Source: Acetobacterium woodii DSM 1030 (lineage in GTDB: Bacteria; Bacillota; Clostridia; Eubacteriales; Eubacteriaceae). From it: a stretch of 64,000 nucleotides of DNA. The first letter of the stretch is position 1. Each line of letters opens with the position of its first letter. The notes under the pieces are model-generated. The model was not told where the DNA came from and made no database searches. It saw only the letters and a program-made list of their open reading frames with translations. Positions 46,181 to 54,383 of this stretch are shown here, one piece after another. The stretch spans positions 2,965,732 through 3,029,731 of the forward strand of contig NC_016894.1 in the NCBI RefSeq assembly GCF_000247605.1. The letters are read 5' to 3'. The position numbers were made by a program, and so were the translations under genes.

Positions 46181-46495
46181 TTAATTAATTGGATTATCTA
46201 TAATTTCTATTATTTTATCAACACCGGTAAGAGCCAGTAGTTTTTTAATATTCGGACGCGGATTTACCATCACAATCTTCTGTCCCATTTCTTTTGTTTT
46301 ATTTCGCAACTCAATTAAAACGCCCATCCCGGTGCTATCCATATAAGACAACTCCGAACAATCCAACCTGATTTCCTGCGCTTGAGTCTCTATTTTTTCT
46401 TCAATCGCCGCCCTGAATTCTTCAATCGAGTAAATGTCAATCTCTCCTTTTATCCTTACCATATTTGTTTTTTCCATTTCAATTATGTTATTCAT
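46181..46495 (-). CDS. rsbV: RsbV/SpoIIAA-type anti-anti-sigma factor
   Basis: 104 aa. STAS domain with the phosphorylation site in SYMDSTGMGVLIEL. When unphosphorylated it captures RsbW and frees the sigma factor. The ATG at 46495 was chosen with TGGAG 11 bases upstream; an ATG at 46519 is also in frame. No phosphatase (RsbU or RsbP) is adjacent. Confidence 0.92.
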   Translation of the reverse strand: MNNIIEMEKTNMVRIKGEIDIYSIEEFRAAIEEKIETQAQEIRLDCSELSYMDSTGMGVLIELRNKTKEMGQKIVMVNPRPNIKKLLALTGVDKIIEIIDNPIN

Positions 46496-46526
46496 ATTTA
46501 TATAATCTCCATTTCTCAATTAATCT

Positions 46527-46550
46527 GCAGAAAATTAACTAATTTTCTGC
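46527..46550 (-). other. Perfect inverted repeat upstream of rsbV
   Basis: GCAGAAAATTA repeated inverted around 2 bases (11+2+11). It lies in the likely 5' leader close to the ribosome site, so it could mask it or be an operator. It has no T tail. Confidence 0.45.
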
Positions 46551-46613
46551 TTATGGCCAAGTCGTCATAATTGGCTTTTTTGCGTTCAACACTTATTTTA
46601 TTTGTGTTAATCC

Positions 46614-46654
46614 AAAACTAGACCCAATGAGGCGATCACCATCATTGGGTCTAG
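46614..46654 (-). terminator. Terminator after the DUF948 gene
   Basis: Perfect 13-bp stem (46618-46630 with 46642-46654), with TTTT on the minus strand. It separates ytxH-DUF948 from rsbV. Confidence 0.75.
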
Positions 46655-46669
46655 GGTTAAGTCTACGGC

Positions 46670-47026
46670 CTAAACCTTATCTTTTTTATTCTTGATATGA
46701 AAAATACCCAAGCCTTTTTTTAAGATTGATGCCGCTTTTACTACGGGATCAATTACATCTTGCTTGATGGTATTTAATGCTACTTCAACTTCATCAACCA
46801 TCCCACTCGTTTTATCGACAACGTGAGCAGTTGATTTTGAAATCTCATCGGCATTATCCATAATACTACGAAGAGCCAAGCGGTTATCTTCCATAAGCTT
46901 TGTGGTTGTGTCAAAGGTTGTTGCCAGACTTTTAAAAAGCTTAACCAAATAAACCGTTCCAACTACAAAGGCAACCCCTACTAATAACAAGGCTAATTCC
47001 CACAAGCTAAAATTTAGTGTTATCAT
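46670..47026 (-). CDS. DUF948 membrane protein (YtxG-like)
   Basis: 118 aa. One N-terminal membrane helix (about 8-28) is followed by a cytoplasmic helical region with Asp/Lys/Asn-rich heptads, matching DUF948. In Bacillus the ytxG (DUF948) and ytxH genes form a SigB-controlled operon. Here the DUF948 gene follows ytxH by 17 bases and lies next to an rsbVW-sigma module, which agrees. Function is unknown; general stress is likely. Confidence 0.8.
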   Translation of the reverse strand: MITLNFSLWELALLLVGVAFVVGTVYLVKLFKSLATTFDTTTKLMEDNRLALRSIMDNADEISKSTAHVVDKTSGMVDEVEVALNTIKQDVIDPVVKAASILKKGLGIFHIKNKKDKV

Positions 47027-47043
47027 TTATAACTTCCTAACCC

Positions 47044-47427
47044 TTACTCGTCTTCTTTTTCTTCAGTAGCTTCAACTTCTTCTTTTAATTCGGTTTCTTC
47101 ATTTTCAAGTGCTTCTAATTCATCGTTTAGGTCGGCAATATCCTGTTCAACTTCATCTTGAATTTCTTGTATTTTGCTTTCAATCTGATTTTTATATTCA
47201 TTGACGCGTTCGGTAAATTGTTCTTGCATGTCCTGGAATTGTTCTTTGAGGTTTTCACCATATTCTACGGCTTGATCATAGGCATTGCCAATAACTTCTT
47301 CTGTGCTATCAGACAATTTTTTTCGTGTTTCTTCACCTGCTGCCGGTGCCAAAAGCACACCAAGTGTTCCGCCGATGATGGTTCCCAGAAAAAGTCCGCC
47401 AACAAAATATAATTTGTTACTACTCAT
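47044..47427 (-). CDS. ytxH: YtxH-family protein
   Basis: 127 aa. N-terminal Gly-rich membrane helix FVGGLFLGTIIGGTLGVLLA with the YtxH motif APAAGEETRKKL, then an acidic coiled coil ending in a Glu run. The ATG at 47427 has GGAGG about 10 bases upstream. YtxH homologues are general-stress proteins of unclear role. It forms a pair with the DUF948 gene. Confidence 0.85.
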   Translation of the reverse strand: MSSNKLYFVGGLFLGTIIGGTLGVLLAPAAGEETRKKLSDSTEEVIGNAYDQAVEYGENLKEQFQDMQEQFTERVNEYKNQIESKIQEIQDEVEQDIADLNDELEALENEETELKEEVEATEEKEDE

Positions 47428-47524
47428 TTTAGATTCCTCCACTTTTCATTGTAATATTAACCTTATTTTAACTCAAAACGCCCTAAATTAACAGTTTTTT
47501 ATTTATTATTTTATTTCTGTGAAA

Positions 47525-47788
47525 CTATTCTCCAAATTTATCATTAATTAATTGGACTAAAGCATCAACTGCTTCTGTTTCATCTTCTCCGTCTGCTTGA
47601 ATTTCAATGGTTGTCCCTTGCGAAATTCCCCCCGCCATAATTCCCATAATGCTTTTTGCATTAATTGAATTTCCATCTTTTATTACAAATATTTTAGACT
47701 TAAATTTTCCGGCCGTTTGAACAAACATTGATGCTGGCCGAGCATGCAAACCTGTTGCATTTAAAACTGTAACTTCTTTTTTTACCAT
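47525..47788 (-). CDS. ptsH: HPr phosphocarrier protein of the PTS
   Basis: 87 aa. GLHARPAS contains the active His15 and NAKSIMGIMAG contains regulatory Ser46, both intact. HPr passes phosphate from enzyme I to sugar permeases, and Ser46 phosphorylation feeds carbon repression. AGGAGG is 8 bases upstream. It lies 25 bases after ptsI, an unusual order (enzyme I first). Confidence 0.96.
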   Translation of the reverse strand: MVKKEVTVLNATGLHARPASMFVQTAGKFKSKIFVIKDGNSINAKSIMGIMAGGISQGTTIEIQADGEDETEAVDALVQLINDKFGE

Positions 47789-47813
47789 TGTATTTCCTCC
47801 TAATGATTTCTTT

Positions 47814-49550
47814 TTAAATATTTAAATTCAATTTTTCCATTGATTTTTGGATAAAGTCCATAATTTCTTCACCGGTTTCCATATTAAGTGCTGTTTCGGC
47901 AATTGCTTTCGCATCTTTATAGTGAACGCTTCTGATAATTTTTTTAACCTGTGGAATTGCCAGCGCACTCATGCTGAATTCATTGAGGCCTAATCCCAAA
48001 AGCAACAACGCGGCTTTGGGATCCCCTGCCATTTCGCCGCACATGCCGGTAAAAAAGCCTTCTTTTTTTAATTCCGAAGTTGCGGTCACTTGTTTAATCA
48101 ACCTTAAAATGGCGGGATTAAAGGGATCATATAAATATGAAACATCCTGATTCATACGGTCAACGGCCAAAGTATATTGACACAGATCATTGGTTCCGAT
48201 ACTGAAAAAATCCACTTCTTTCGAAATAATATCCGCAGCAATAGCAGCGGCCGGAATTTCAATCATCACGCCAACTTTGATAGCTTTATCATACCGAAGC
48301 TGTTCTTTATCTAACTCTTTCATACATTCCGAAAGGATAACTTTAGCTTGTCGCACTTCAGTAATTGACGAAATCATCGGAAACATAATGTGTGCATGTC
48401 CATAAACACTCGCTCTCAGGATTGCCCGAAGCTGTGTTTTAAACAAATCAACTTCTTTAAAACACAGCCGTATTGCCCGCAAGCCTAAAAACGGATTTAG
48501 TTCATCCGCCATCGGTAAATAAGGAAGTTTCTTGTCGCCTCCAATATCAAGCGTTCGAATAATAACCGGTCCTTCGGGGAATGCTTCTAAAACAGAACGA
48601 TAAGCGGCAAACTGCTTTTCTTCACTCGGCATCTTGTCACTATTCATATATAAAAATTCGGTTCGATATAATCCGACGCCGACACCGCCATTTTTCAGAA
48701 CGCCGCCCACATCATTTGGTTCGCCAATATTGCCAACTAATTCAATTTTTCGGCCATCCAAGGTAATCGCCTCTAAATTTTTTAGTGCTTCTAATTCCTT
48801 AATGTATTCCTGATATTTCTGTTTTTCATGCTCAAAATATTTTAACTGGTCGGGATCGGGATTGACACACACCTGGCCAGTTGAGCCATCAACAACCATT
48901 GTATCGCCGGTTTTCACGGTCGCGGTTATATCTCCCAAGCCCAGAACAGCCGGAATTTCAAGACTTCTCGCCATAATCGCAGTATGGGAGGTACGGCTAC
49001 CAATATTGGTAGCAAAACCTTTTACCCGTTTTTTATCCATTTGGGCGGTGTCCGAAGGCGTCAAATCATCGGCGATTATGATCACATCTTCGTCAAGATC
49101 CGATAAATTGGCCTGCACAATTCCTAAAATATTATTCAGTACACGTGTCCCAACATCCTTGATATCGGCAGCCCGGGCACTAAAATATGGGTCATCCATT
49201 TGATCAAAAATTTCAAAAAAGCGATCGGTTATAACCTTTACGGCAAAATCAGCACTCAAATGATTGTCATTAATTTCCGCTTCTACCCCCTCGGTAAATT
49301 CGGGGTCATCCAAAACCATGGCATGCGCTTCAAATATTGCACCTTCTTCTTCACCTAATTCTTTAACCGCTTTGATGCGAATGTTTTCCAACTGTTCATG
49401 ACTTAATTTTAAGGCATTATGGAACTTCTCAATTTCATTTTCTATATCTTGAACCTTATTCTCGTTTACCTTAACCACAACTTTTTCATAAACAAGTGCT
49501 TTGGCAATAACAATTCCGGGGGACGCAATAATTCCTTCTTTTACAAACAT
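47814..49550 (-). CDS. ptsI: PTS enzyme I (phosphoenolpyruvate-protein phosphotransferase)
   Basis: 578 aa, standard. The active His lies in GSRTSHTAIMARS and the PEP domain has the catalytic Cys in GMCGEMAGDP. It starts the PTS phosphorelay from phosphoenolpyruvate. AAGGAG lies upstream. It is part of a recR-ptsI-ptsH-ytxH chain. Confidence 0.96.
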   Translation of the reverse strand: MFVKEGIIASPGIVIAKALVYEKVVVKVNENKVQDIENEIEKFHNALKLSHEQLENIRIKAVKELGEEEGAIFEAHAMVLDDPEFTEGVEAEINDNHLSADFAVKVITDRFFEIFDQMDDPYFSARAADIKDVGTRVLNNILGIVQANLSDLDEDVIIIADDLTPSDTAQMDKKRVKGFATNIGSRTSHTAIMARSLEIPAVLGLGDITATVKTGDTMVVDGSTGQVCVNPDPDQLKYFEHEKQKYQEYIKELEALKNLEAITLDGRKIELVGNIGEPNDVGGVLKNGGVGVGLYRTEFLYMNSDKMPSEEKQFAAYRSVLEAFPEGPVIIRTLDIGGDKKLPYLPMADELNPFLGLRAIRLCFKEVDLFKTQLRAILRASVYGHAHIMFPMISSITEVRQAKVILSECMKELDKEQLRYDKAIKVGVMIEIPAAAIAADIISKEVDFFSIGTNDLCQYTLAVDRMNQDVSYLYDPFNPAILRLIKQVTATSELKKEGFFTGMCGEMAGDPKAALLLLGLGLNEFSMSALAIPQVKKIIRSVHYKDAKAIAETALNMETGEEIMDFIQKSMEKLNLNI

Positions 49551-49576
49551 CTTTTAACTCTCCTTTTTCAAAGGTT

Positions 49577-50176
49577 TTAAATCTTACTTCTTCCTTCAAA
49601 GGCCTTAATTAATGTGATTTCATCTGTATACTCAAGGTCCGCACCAATAGGGATTCCTTTCGCCAATCGGGTAACTTTAACTCCTAACGGACTAATCAGA
49701 TTGCCCAGATACATAGCTGTTGCTTCACCTTCCACCGTAGCATTCGTAGCCATAATAACTTCTTTTATTTCATTTTCGCCGATACGTAACAATAACTCCC
49801 GGGCTTTTATATCCTGTGGACCGATTCCATCAAGGGGTGAAATGGCACCATGTAAAACATGATAGAGACCATTGTATTCGCGGGCTTTTTCGATTGCAAA
49901 AATATCTCGGCTGCTCTGCACCACACAAATCGTTTCCTGATCTCGTTTGGGATTTTCACAAATATCGCAAATATCTTTATCGGTAATATTAAAACATTTT
50001 TTACATAACACGATTTTTGACTTGGCCAAAACAAGTGCTTCGGAAAGACTTGCTATTTCTTCTTCAGAAAGATTGATAATGTGAAAAGCCAACCGTTGGG
50101 CGGATTTTTCACCAATCCCCGGCAATTTTCCCAGTTCTAAAACGAGTCGTTCAAGGGTTTTTGGGTAATATCCCAT
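49577..50176 (-). CDS. recR: RecR, recombination mediator
   Basis: 199 aa. N-terminal HhH (LGKLPGIGEKSAQRLA), a four-cysteine zinc finger (CKKCFNITDKDICDIC), and a Toprim domain (CVVQSSRDIFAIE). RecR helps RecFOR load RecA at gaps. It follows ybaB by 7 bases, part of the classic dnaX-ybaB-recR order. Confidence 0.96.
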   Translation of the reverse strand: MGYYPKTLERLVLELGKLPGIGEKSAQRLAFHIINLSEEEIASLSEALVLAKSKIVLCKKCFNITDKDICDICENPKRDQETICVVQSSRDIFAIEKAREYNGLYHVLHGAISPLDGIGPQDIKARELLLRIGENEIKEVIMATNATVEGEATAMYLGNLISPLGVKVTRLAKGIPIGADLEYTDEITLIKAFEGRSKI

Positions 50177-50183
50177 CTGAAAC

Positions 50184-50528
50184 CTACATTAAACCGGGAA
50201 TATTCATGCCACCGGTAATTTTTCCCATTTCCGAATTGACCATTTCTTCAGCTTTGGTAATCGCTTCATTAACTGCCGCTAAAACCAGGTCTTCGAGCAT
50301 CTCAATATCATCTTCATCAATAACTTCCGGATCAATTTTTATTGACAAAATCGTCTTTTTGCCAGTCGCAACAACTTTCACCGCACCACCGCCAGCAGTC
50401 GCTTCAACTTCTCGTTCTTCCAGCTCTTCTTGTAATTTCGCCATATCTTGTTGCATTTTCTGCACTTGTTTCATCATATTATTCATATTTCCACCGCCCA
50501 TTCCACCGGGCATTTTTCTTTTTACCAT
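50184..50528 (-). CDS. ybaB: YbaB/EbfC nucleoid-associated protein
   Basis: 114 aa. A Met/Gly/Asn-rich N terminus is followed by the YbaB core ([20 protein letters not shown]). It forms a small DNA-binding dimer. AGGAGG is 8 bases before the ATG. It lies between dnaX and recR. Confidence 0.95.
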   Translation of the reverse strand: MVKRKMPGGMGGGNMNNMMKQVQKMQQDMAKLQEELEEREVEATAGGGAVKVVATGKKTILSIKIDPEVIDEDDIEMLEDLVLAAVNEAITKAEEMVNSEMGKITGGMNIPGLM

Positions 50529-50622
50529 TCTATCCTCCTGTGATTTACTAATCTTAATAACTTTATTATTATAACACTAATAGTCTATCGATATCACTAT
50601 CTTTTTCAACCTATTTTTTATC

Positions 50623-52362
50623 TTAATCCTCGTTTTTAATTATTTTAACCGCTTCATTGTTTACAATTCGCAAAGTTTTTTCGACAATATCAAGCTTTGT
50701 AAAATTTTCTTCTTCCAGTTTAACGGAGACCGTAATTTTTTTTCCGGTTTTATGATTTAAAACCGCTTCAAAACTCTTTACCAATTCAGGTTTATTAACA
50801 AAATGGAAGAAATTTTTATTTTCCGTTGAGTAAATAATTGTGAGATGATCATTGTCTTCTAATGATGGTTCGCCGCGCTTCAAAAACATCGCTTGACCTG
50901 AATTCGTTTTGCTAATTTCATCGCACAAAAGCTTAAACAATTTCATTTCATCATGGCGGGTATTCCCACTGTTTTTACTTTTTTGTGGCTCGGTAGAAGG
51001 CTCGTCTTGAGCTGCTGCGCTACTGTCAAAATTAGTCATGTCTGGCAACTCGTCCGATGCTTTGTTTGGCTTAATTACTTCTTGACCTACTGATTCATAA
51101 GGATTTTTATTTTCCTGCACAACTGTCTTTTTTTCGCTGACATTCACTTGATGATCCGGCTTAAGCGCAACTTCTTTGGGATTGATTTGGACACTTTGCG
51201 GAATTTCTTTTTTCAAACTTTCTTTTTGTGTAGTTAATTCCATGGTTTTAACATTTTTTTGTATTTGATCTCTTAAACAGAGGTTTAACAAGGCCATTTC
51301 AACGATGATTCCCTGTAAGCTACTATATTTTAATTTATTTTTTTCATCAATTAGTTGGCTAATCATCATATATAATGTATCAAAGTTCAGCAGCTCACTC
51401 AACTCGATATAATGTCCTAAATCTTCACTTGAACAAAGTAAGATCTCTTTTGCTGTTTCTTTAGTTGTTTTCGTAATAAGAATCGCCCGAAGGTACTCAA
51501 TTAGTTGGTCCATCAGTAAGACACTATCTTTCCCATCACTGACAAACTCCCGCAAATGTGTTAGCACCCCAATACTGTCTGCCGAGATAATTTGCTTAAC
51601 TAAACGATAAATTTGCATTTTATCTGCCATCCCGGTAAATGCAAGCAAATCTGTAAATAAAACATTCCCGGCTTCGTCTTTCAAATCAACGATTTGATCC
51701 AATAAGCTAAGCGCATCGCGCATCGAGTTTTCACCCCTGGAAGCAATAAAATCAAAACTTTCCTCAGTCATTGTAACATTCAGATCTTGACAAATTCTTT
51801 TCATTTGCTCAATGATCAAGGTTTTAGGAATGGGACGAATTTCATAACGTTGGCATCGCGATAAAATAGTAACCGGACATTTATTTGGTTCTGTCGTCGC
51901 CAGAATAAAGACAGCATGTTCCGGCGGTTCTTCGAGTGTTTTTAACAATGCGTTAAAAGCTTCTTTGGTCAACATGTGAACTTCGTCGATAATATATACT
52001 TTATATTGCCCAACTGTTGGAGGGTATTTTATCCGTTCTCTAATCTCGCGAATTTCATCAACCCCACGGTTTGATGCCCCATCGATTTCAATGATATCCA
52101 TCACACCGGGACGATCTATTTTTAAACAGACATCGCAGCAATTGCAAGGGTTCCCATCAACTCCGTTTGGACAGTTAATTGCCTTAGCAAATATTTTTGC
52201 TAACGATGTTTTGCCTGTTCCTCTGATTCCCGAAAAAAGGTAGGCATGACCAACACGATTATATTTTATCTGGTTTTTCAGTATCCTGGTGATACTATCC
52301 TGACCAACTACTTCATCAAAGGTAATCGGTCGATATTTCCGATAGAGTGCTAAATATGACAT
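50623..52362 (-). CDS. dnaX: DnaX, DNA polymerase III gamma/tau subunit
   Basis: 579 aa. Walker A GIRGTGKTSLAK, a four-cysteine zinc module (CPNGVDGNPCNCCDVC), Walker B DEVHML and the SRC motif in ILSRCQRYE. It is the clamp-loader motor linking helicase and polymerase. AGAGGAA lies upstream. No SRP RNA or tadA is found upstream, where Bacillus often has them; a terminator is there instead. Confidence 0.96.
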   Translation of the reverse strand: MSYLALYRKYRPITFDEVVGQDSITRILKNQIKYNRVGHAYLFSGIRGTGKTSLAKIFAKAINCPNGVDGNPCNCCDVCLKIDRPGVMDIIEIDGASNRGVDEIREIRERIKYPPTVGQYKVYIIDEVHMLTKEAFNALLKTLEEPPEHAVFILATTEPNKCPVTILSRCQRYEIRPIPKTLIIEQMKRICQDLNVTMTEESFDFIASRGENSMRDALSLLDQIVDLKDEAGNVLFTDLLAFTGMADKMQIYRLVKQIISADSIGVLTHLREFVSDGKDSVLLMDQLIEYLRAILITKTTKETAKEILLCSSEDLGHYIELSELLNFDTLYMMISQLIDEKNKLKYSSLQGIIVEMALLNLCLRDQIQKNVKTMELTTQKESLKKEIPQSVQINPKEVALKPDHQVNVSEKKTVVQENKNPYESVGQEVIKPNKASDELPDMTNFDSSAAAQDEPSTEPQKSKNSGNTRHDEMKLFKLLCDEISKTNSGQAMFLKRGEPSLEDNDHLTIIYSTENKNFFHFVNKPELVKSFEAVLNHKTGKKITVSVKLEEENFTKLDIVEKTLRIVNNEAVKIIKNED

Positions 52363-52463
52363 GGTTTCCTCTTTATCCTGTACTTTTATAATTTTATTAT
52401 ATTACAATCTAAATAAATTGTATAGCCAAATCCATGATATTCCTTTACGACTCCATTCATTCT

Positions 52464-52501
52464 AAAAAAAGAAGTTCCTTTTTTAAGGGAACTTCTTTTT
52501 T
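52464..52501 (-). terminator. Terminator after the Ala/Lys/Glu-repeat gene
   Basis: Stem GAAGTTCC/GGAACTTC (52471-52478 with 52488-52495) extended by A and T runs, with a T-rich tail on the minus strand, directly after the stop codon. Confidence 0.85.
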
Positions 52502-52503
52502 GA

Positions 52504-53628
52504 TTATAACAAGTGGGACGGTAGGTCTTTCTCTTTTTTGGCTTTTTTTAACTGTTCTCTTTCTTCATGAGCTTTTTGTTTTTTTTCAGCAATTTCTGTT
52601 CTTACGCGCTTTTCAGTTGCAATGGCCCGCTCGACAGCTTTTGAAGTTAGTGCTTCCAATTCTTTCGCTTTCCTCTTAATTTCATCGCGAAGGTGCTTTT
52701 CTAACTCAATTTTAGCTTTTGCTTCGGCCTCTGCCTTAGCTTTCGCTTCTGCCGCTGCCTTGGCTTTTGCTTCGGCCTCTGCCTTGGCTTTTGCTTCAGC
52801 TTCAGCTTTAGCTTTCGCTTCCGCTTCTGCTTTAGCTTTCGCTTCTGCTTTGGCTTTCGCTTCGGCTTCTGCCTTGGCTTTCGCTTCTGCTTTGGCTTTC
52901 GCTTCCGCTTCTGCCTTGGCTTTTGCTTCGGCTTCTGCCTTGGCTTTTGCTTCTGCTTTGGCTTCCGCTTCTGCCTTAGCTTTCGCTTCTGCTTCTGCCT
53001 TGGCTTTTGCTTCTGCTTTGGCTTCCGCTTCTGCCTTGGCTTTTGCTTCGGCTTCCGCTTCTGCCTTAGCTTTCGCTTCGGCTTTGACTTTCGCATCTAC
53101 TTCTGCCTTGGCTTTCGCTTCTGCTTTGGCTTCCGCTTCTGCCTCTGCTTCTGCCTTGGCTTTTGCTTCTGCCGCTGCCTTAGCTTTCGCTTCTACTTCT
53201 GCCTTGGCTTTTGCTTCGGCCTCTGCCTTGGCTTTCGCTTCGGCCGCTGCCTTAGCTTTTGCTTCGGCCGCTGCCTTAGCTTTTGCTTCTGCTTCCGCCT
53301 TAGCTTCGGCCTCTGCCTTGGCTTTTGCTTCTGCTTCTGCCTTAGCTTTCGCTTCGGCCTCTGCCTTGGCTTTTGCTTCTGCTTCCGCCTTAGCTTTCGC
53401 TTCTGCTTCTATTTTAACTTTTTCTGCTGTTTTTTCTTTGGGATTGTTCTCACTCAGATCTGCAGTGATTTCATCTTTACCTGTAATCGCACTACCAACC
53501 TTTTTAATAAAATCATCTAATTTTCCCACTTCTTCATTCCCCACTTCACTTGAATTCGGTATATCCAAACTACTTTGAACGACTGAGTCTTTTATTAATT
53601 GTGATTTTGGTTTACTTTTTCGAGCCAT
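52504..53628 (-). CDS. Low-complexity Ala/Lys/Glu-repeat helical protein of unknown function
   Basis: About 374 aa. The N-terminal 75 residues are mixed and polar (MARKSKPKSQLI at the start; GKLDDFIKKVGSAI is amphipathic). Then come about 230 residues of KAEAEAKA-type repeats, and a charged C terminus (KRKAKELEALTSKAV, ending KDLPSHLL). No signal peptide or membrane segment. Such sequences form long single or coiled helices. The start at 53628 has AAGGAG 7 bases upstream; the frame runs further up into pduT but with no site. It is downstream of pduT behind two long hairpins, so it is probably its own unit. I know no family for it. A role as spacer, scaffold or nucleoid-type protein is speculation. 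Confidence 0.75.
   Translation of the reverse strand: MARKSKPKSQLIKDSVVQSSLDIPNSSEVGNEEVGKLDDFIKKVGSAITGKDEITADLSENNPKEKTAEKVKIEAEAKAKAEAEAKAKAEAEAKAKAEAEAKAKAEAEAKAEAEAKAKAAAEAKAKAAAEAKAKAEAEAKAKAEVEAKAKAAAEAKAKAEAEAEAEAKAEAKAKAEVDAKVKAEAKAKAEAEAEAKAKAEAEAKAEAKAKAEAEAKAKAEAEAKAEAKAKAEAEAKAKAEAEAKAKAEAKAKAEAEAKAKAEAKAKAEAEAKAKAEAEAKAKAEAEAKAKAAAEAKAKAEAEAKAKIELEKHLRDEIKRKAKELEALTSKAVERAIATEKRVRTEIAEKKQKAHEEREQLKKAKKEKDLPSHLL
52714..53410 (-). repeat. Tandem degenerate coding repeat (Ala/Lys/Glu)
   Basis: About 700 bases of imperfect short units based on GCTTCTGCCTTGGCTTTC read on the plus strand. The variants keep the protein pattern while changing third positions. The opposite frame is also open by composition but is not a gene. 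Confidence 0.85.
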
Positions 53629-53657
53629 GACAATCTCCTTTTCCTGACATATGATGT

Positions 53658-53702
53658 TTCTATTTTTTATAAATGGCCTTGGAGCATTTATAAAAAATAG
53701 AA
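53658..53702. other. Perfect 18-bp hairpin upstream of the repeat-protein gene
   Basis: Arms 53658-53675 and 53685-53702 match perfectly, with a 9-base loop. It is AT-rich with T6 in one arm and A6 in the other. It lies about 30 bases upstream of the start codon, so it may be in that gene's leader. It is not a standard terminator in the minus direction because no T run follows it. Confidence 0.65.
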
Positions 53703-53708
53703 TTTTGG

Positions 53709-53750
53709 TGTATAAAAAACAAATGACCGAAGCCATTTGTTTTTTATACA
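53709..53750. terminator. Terminator of the pdu operon with UUCG-type loop
   Basis: Perfect 17-bp arms (53709-53725 with 53734-53750). On the minus strand the loop reads GCTTCGGT, which can close as a C(UUCG)G tetraloop. The descending arm carries T6. It follows pduT by about 20 bases and should end the operon. Confidence 0.75.
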
Positions 53751-53770
53751 TTTTAATTATTAATCTTGAG

Positions 53771-54319
53771 TTAAAATAGAATCTTTGCAATATCTTTATG
53801 AGGAGACGCAATGACCGAGTAACTCGTAATGAGATTCGATTCTGCCATCTCTGTTTGGGCCGTTTGAATGGCCATTTTAACAGAAGAAATTTCACCTGTG
53901 ATTAATACAAAGCCTTTACCACCCAAGCCTCTAGCAATTCGAATTTCAAGGAGCTCAACATTTGATGCTTTCGCACAAATATCTCCAATCAAAATAGAAG
54001 AGATTGCATTAATCGTCTCAACAATACCCAGCGATTTTACATCACCGATCTCACCTGCTCCGAGCATGGCCGGTAACACATCAGGGTGAATATTCGGTAT
54101 TACGTGAGATTCTAACATGTGGATACCACCCACACGTTCCCCATTTTTAATTGATGCTTCGACAGCTCCCACATCTCCTGAAATAATACTGACATATTTT
54201 CCGGGACATAAAGGTGAAGCCATCAGCAGCTCAACATTTCCAGATTTTAGCATTTCGTCAGTAGATTCTATACCAACTGGAATGCTCTTAAATTCCATAA
54301 AACCAACTGCTTTTTTCAA
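53771..54319 (-). CDS. pduT: PduT, tandem-BMC-domain shell protein with Fe-S site
   Basis: 182 aa with two BMC domains in tandem. It aligns with PduT from the first residue (MKKAVGFMEFKSIPVG), including Cys38 in SPLCPGKY. In Salmonella PduT this Cys binds a [4Fe-4S] cluster at the pore of the trimer, proposed to pass electrons across the shell. The start is TTG at 54319, supported by the alignment. It follows the membrane-protein gene and is the last gene of the pdu operon. Confidence 0.93.
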   Translation of the reverse strand: MKKAVGFMEFKSIPVGIESTDEMLKSGNVELLMASPLCPGKYVSIISGDVGAVEASIKNGERVGGIHMLESHVIPNIHPDVLPAMLGAGEIGDVKSLGIVETINAISSILIGDICAKASNVELLEIRIARGLGGKGFVLITGEISSVKMAIQTAQTEMAESNLITSYSVIASPHKDIAKILF

Positions 54320-54383
54320 AATACCACTTCTTTCTATACTGTGAATGTTTTAAACCGTGATACTACTATACCAAGCGGTTATT

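Noticed and set aside
52363-52503. SRP RNA upstream of dnaX, as in Bacillus
   Set aside because: Only about 140 bases are present, filled by the promoter region and a terminator, with no SRP hairpin.
52714-53410. Repeat array that could be mistaken for CRISPR or a satellite
   Set aside because: The units are short, imperfect, without spacers, and keep a protein pattern, so it is a coding repeat.
52622-53578. Long plus-strand frame over the repeat-protein gene (Ala/Ser/Phe-rich)
   Set aside because: It is the mirror of the Ala/Lys/Glu codon repeat. Composition keeps the frame open; no ribosome site and no real sequence character.
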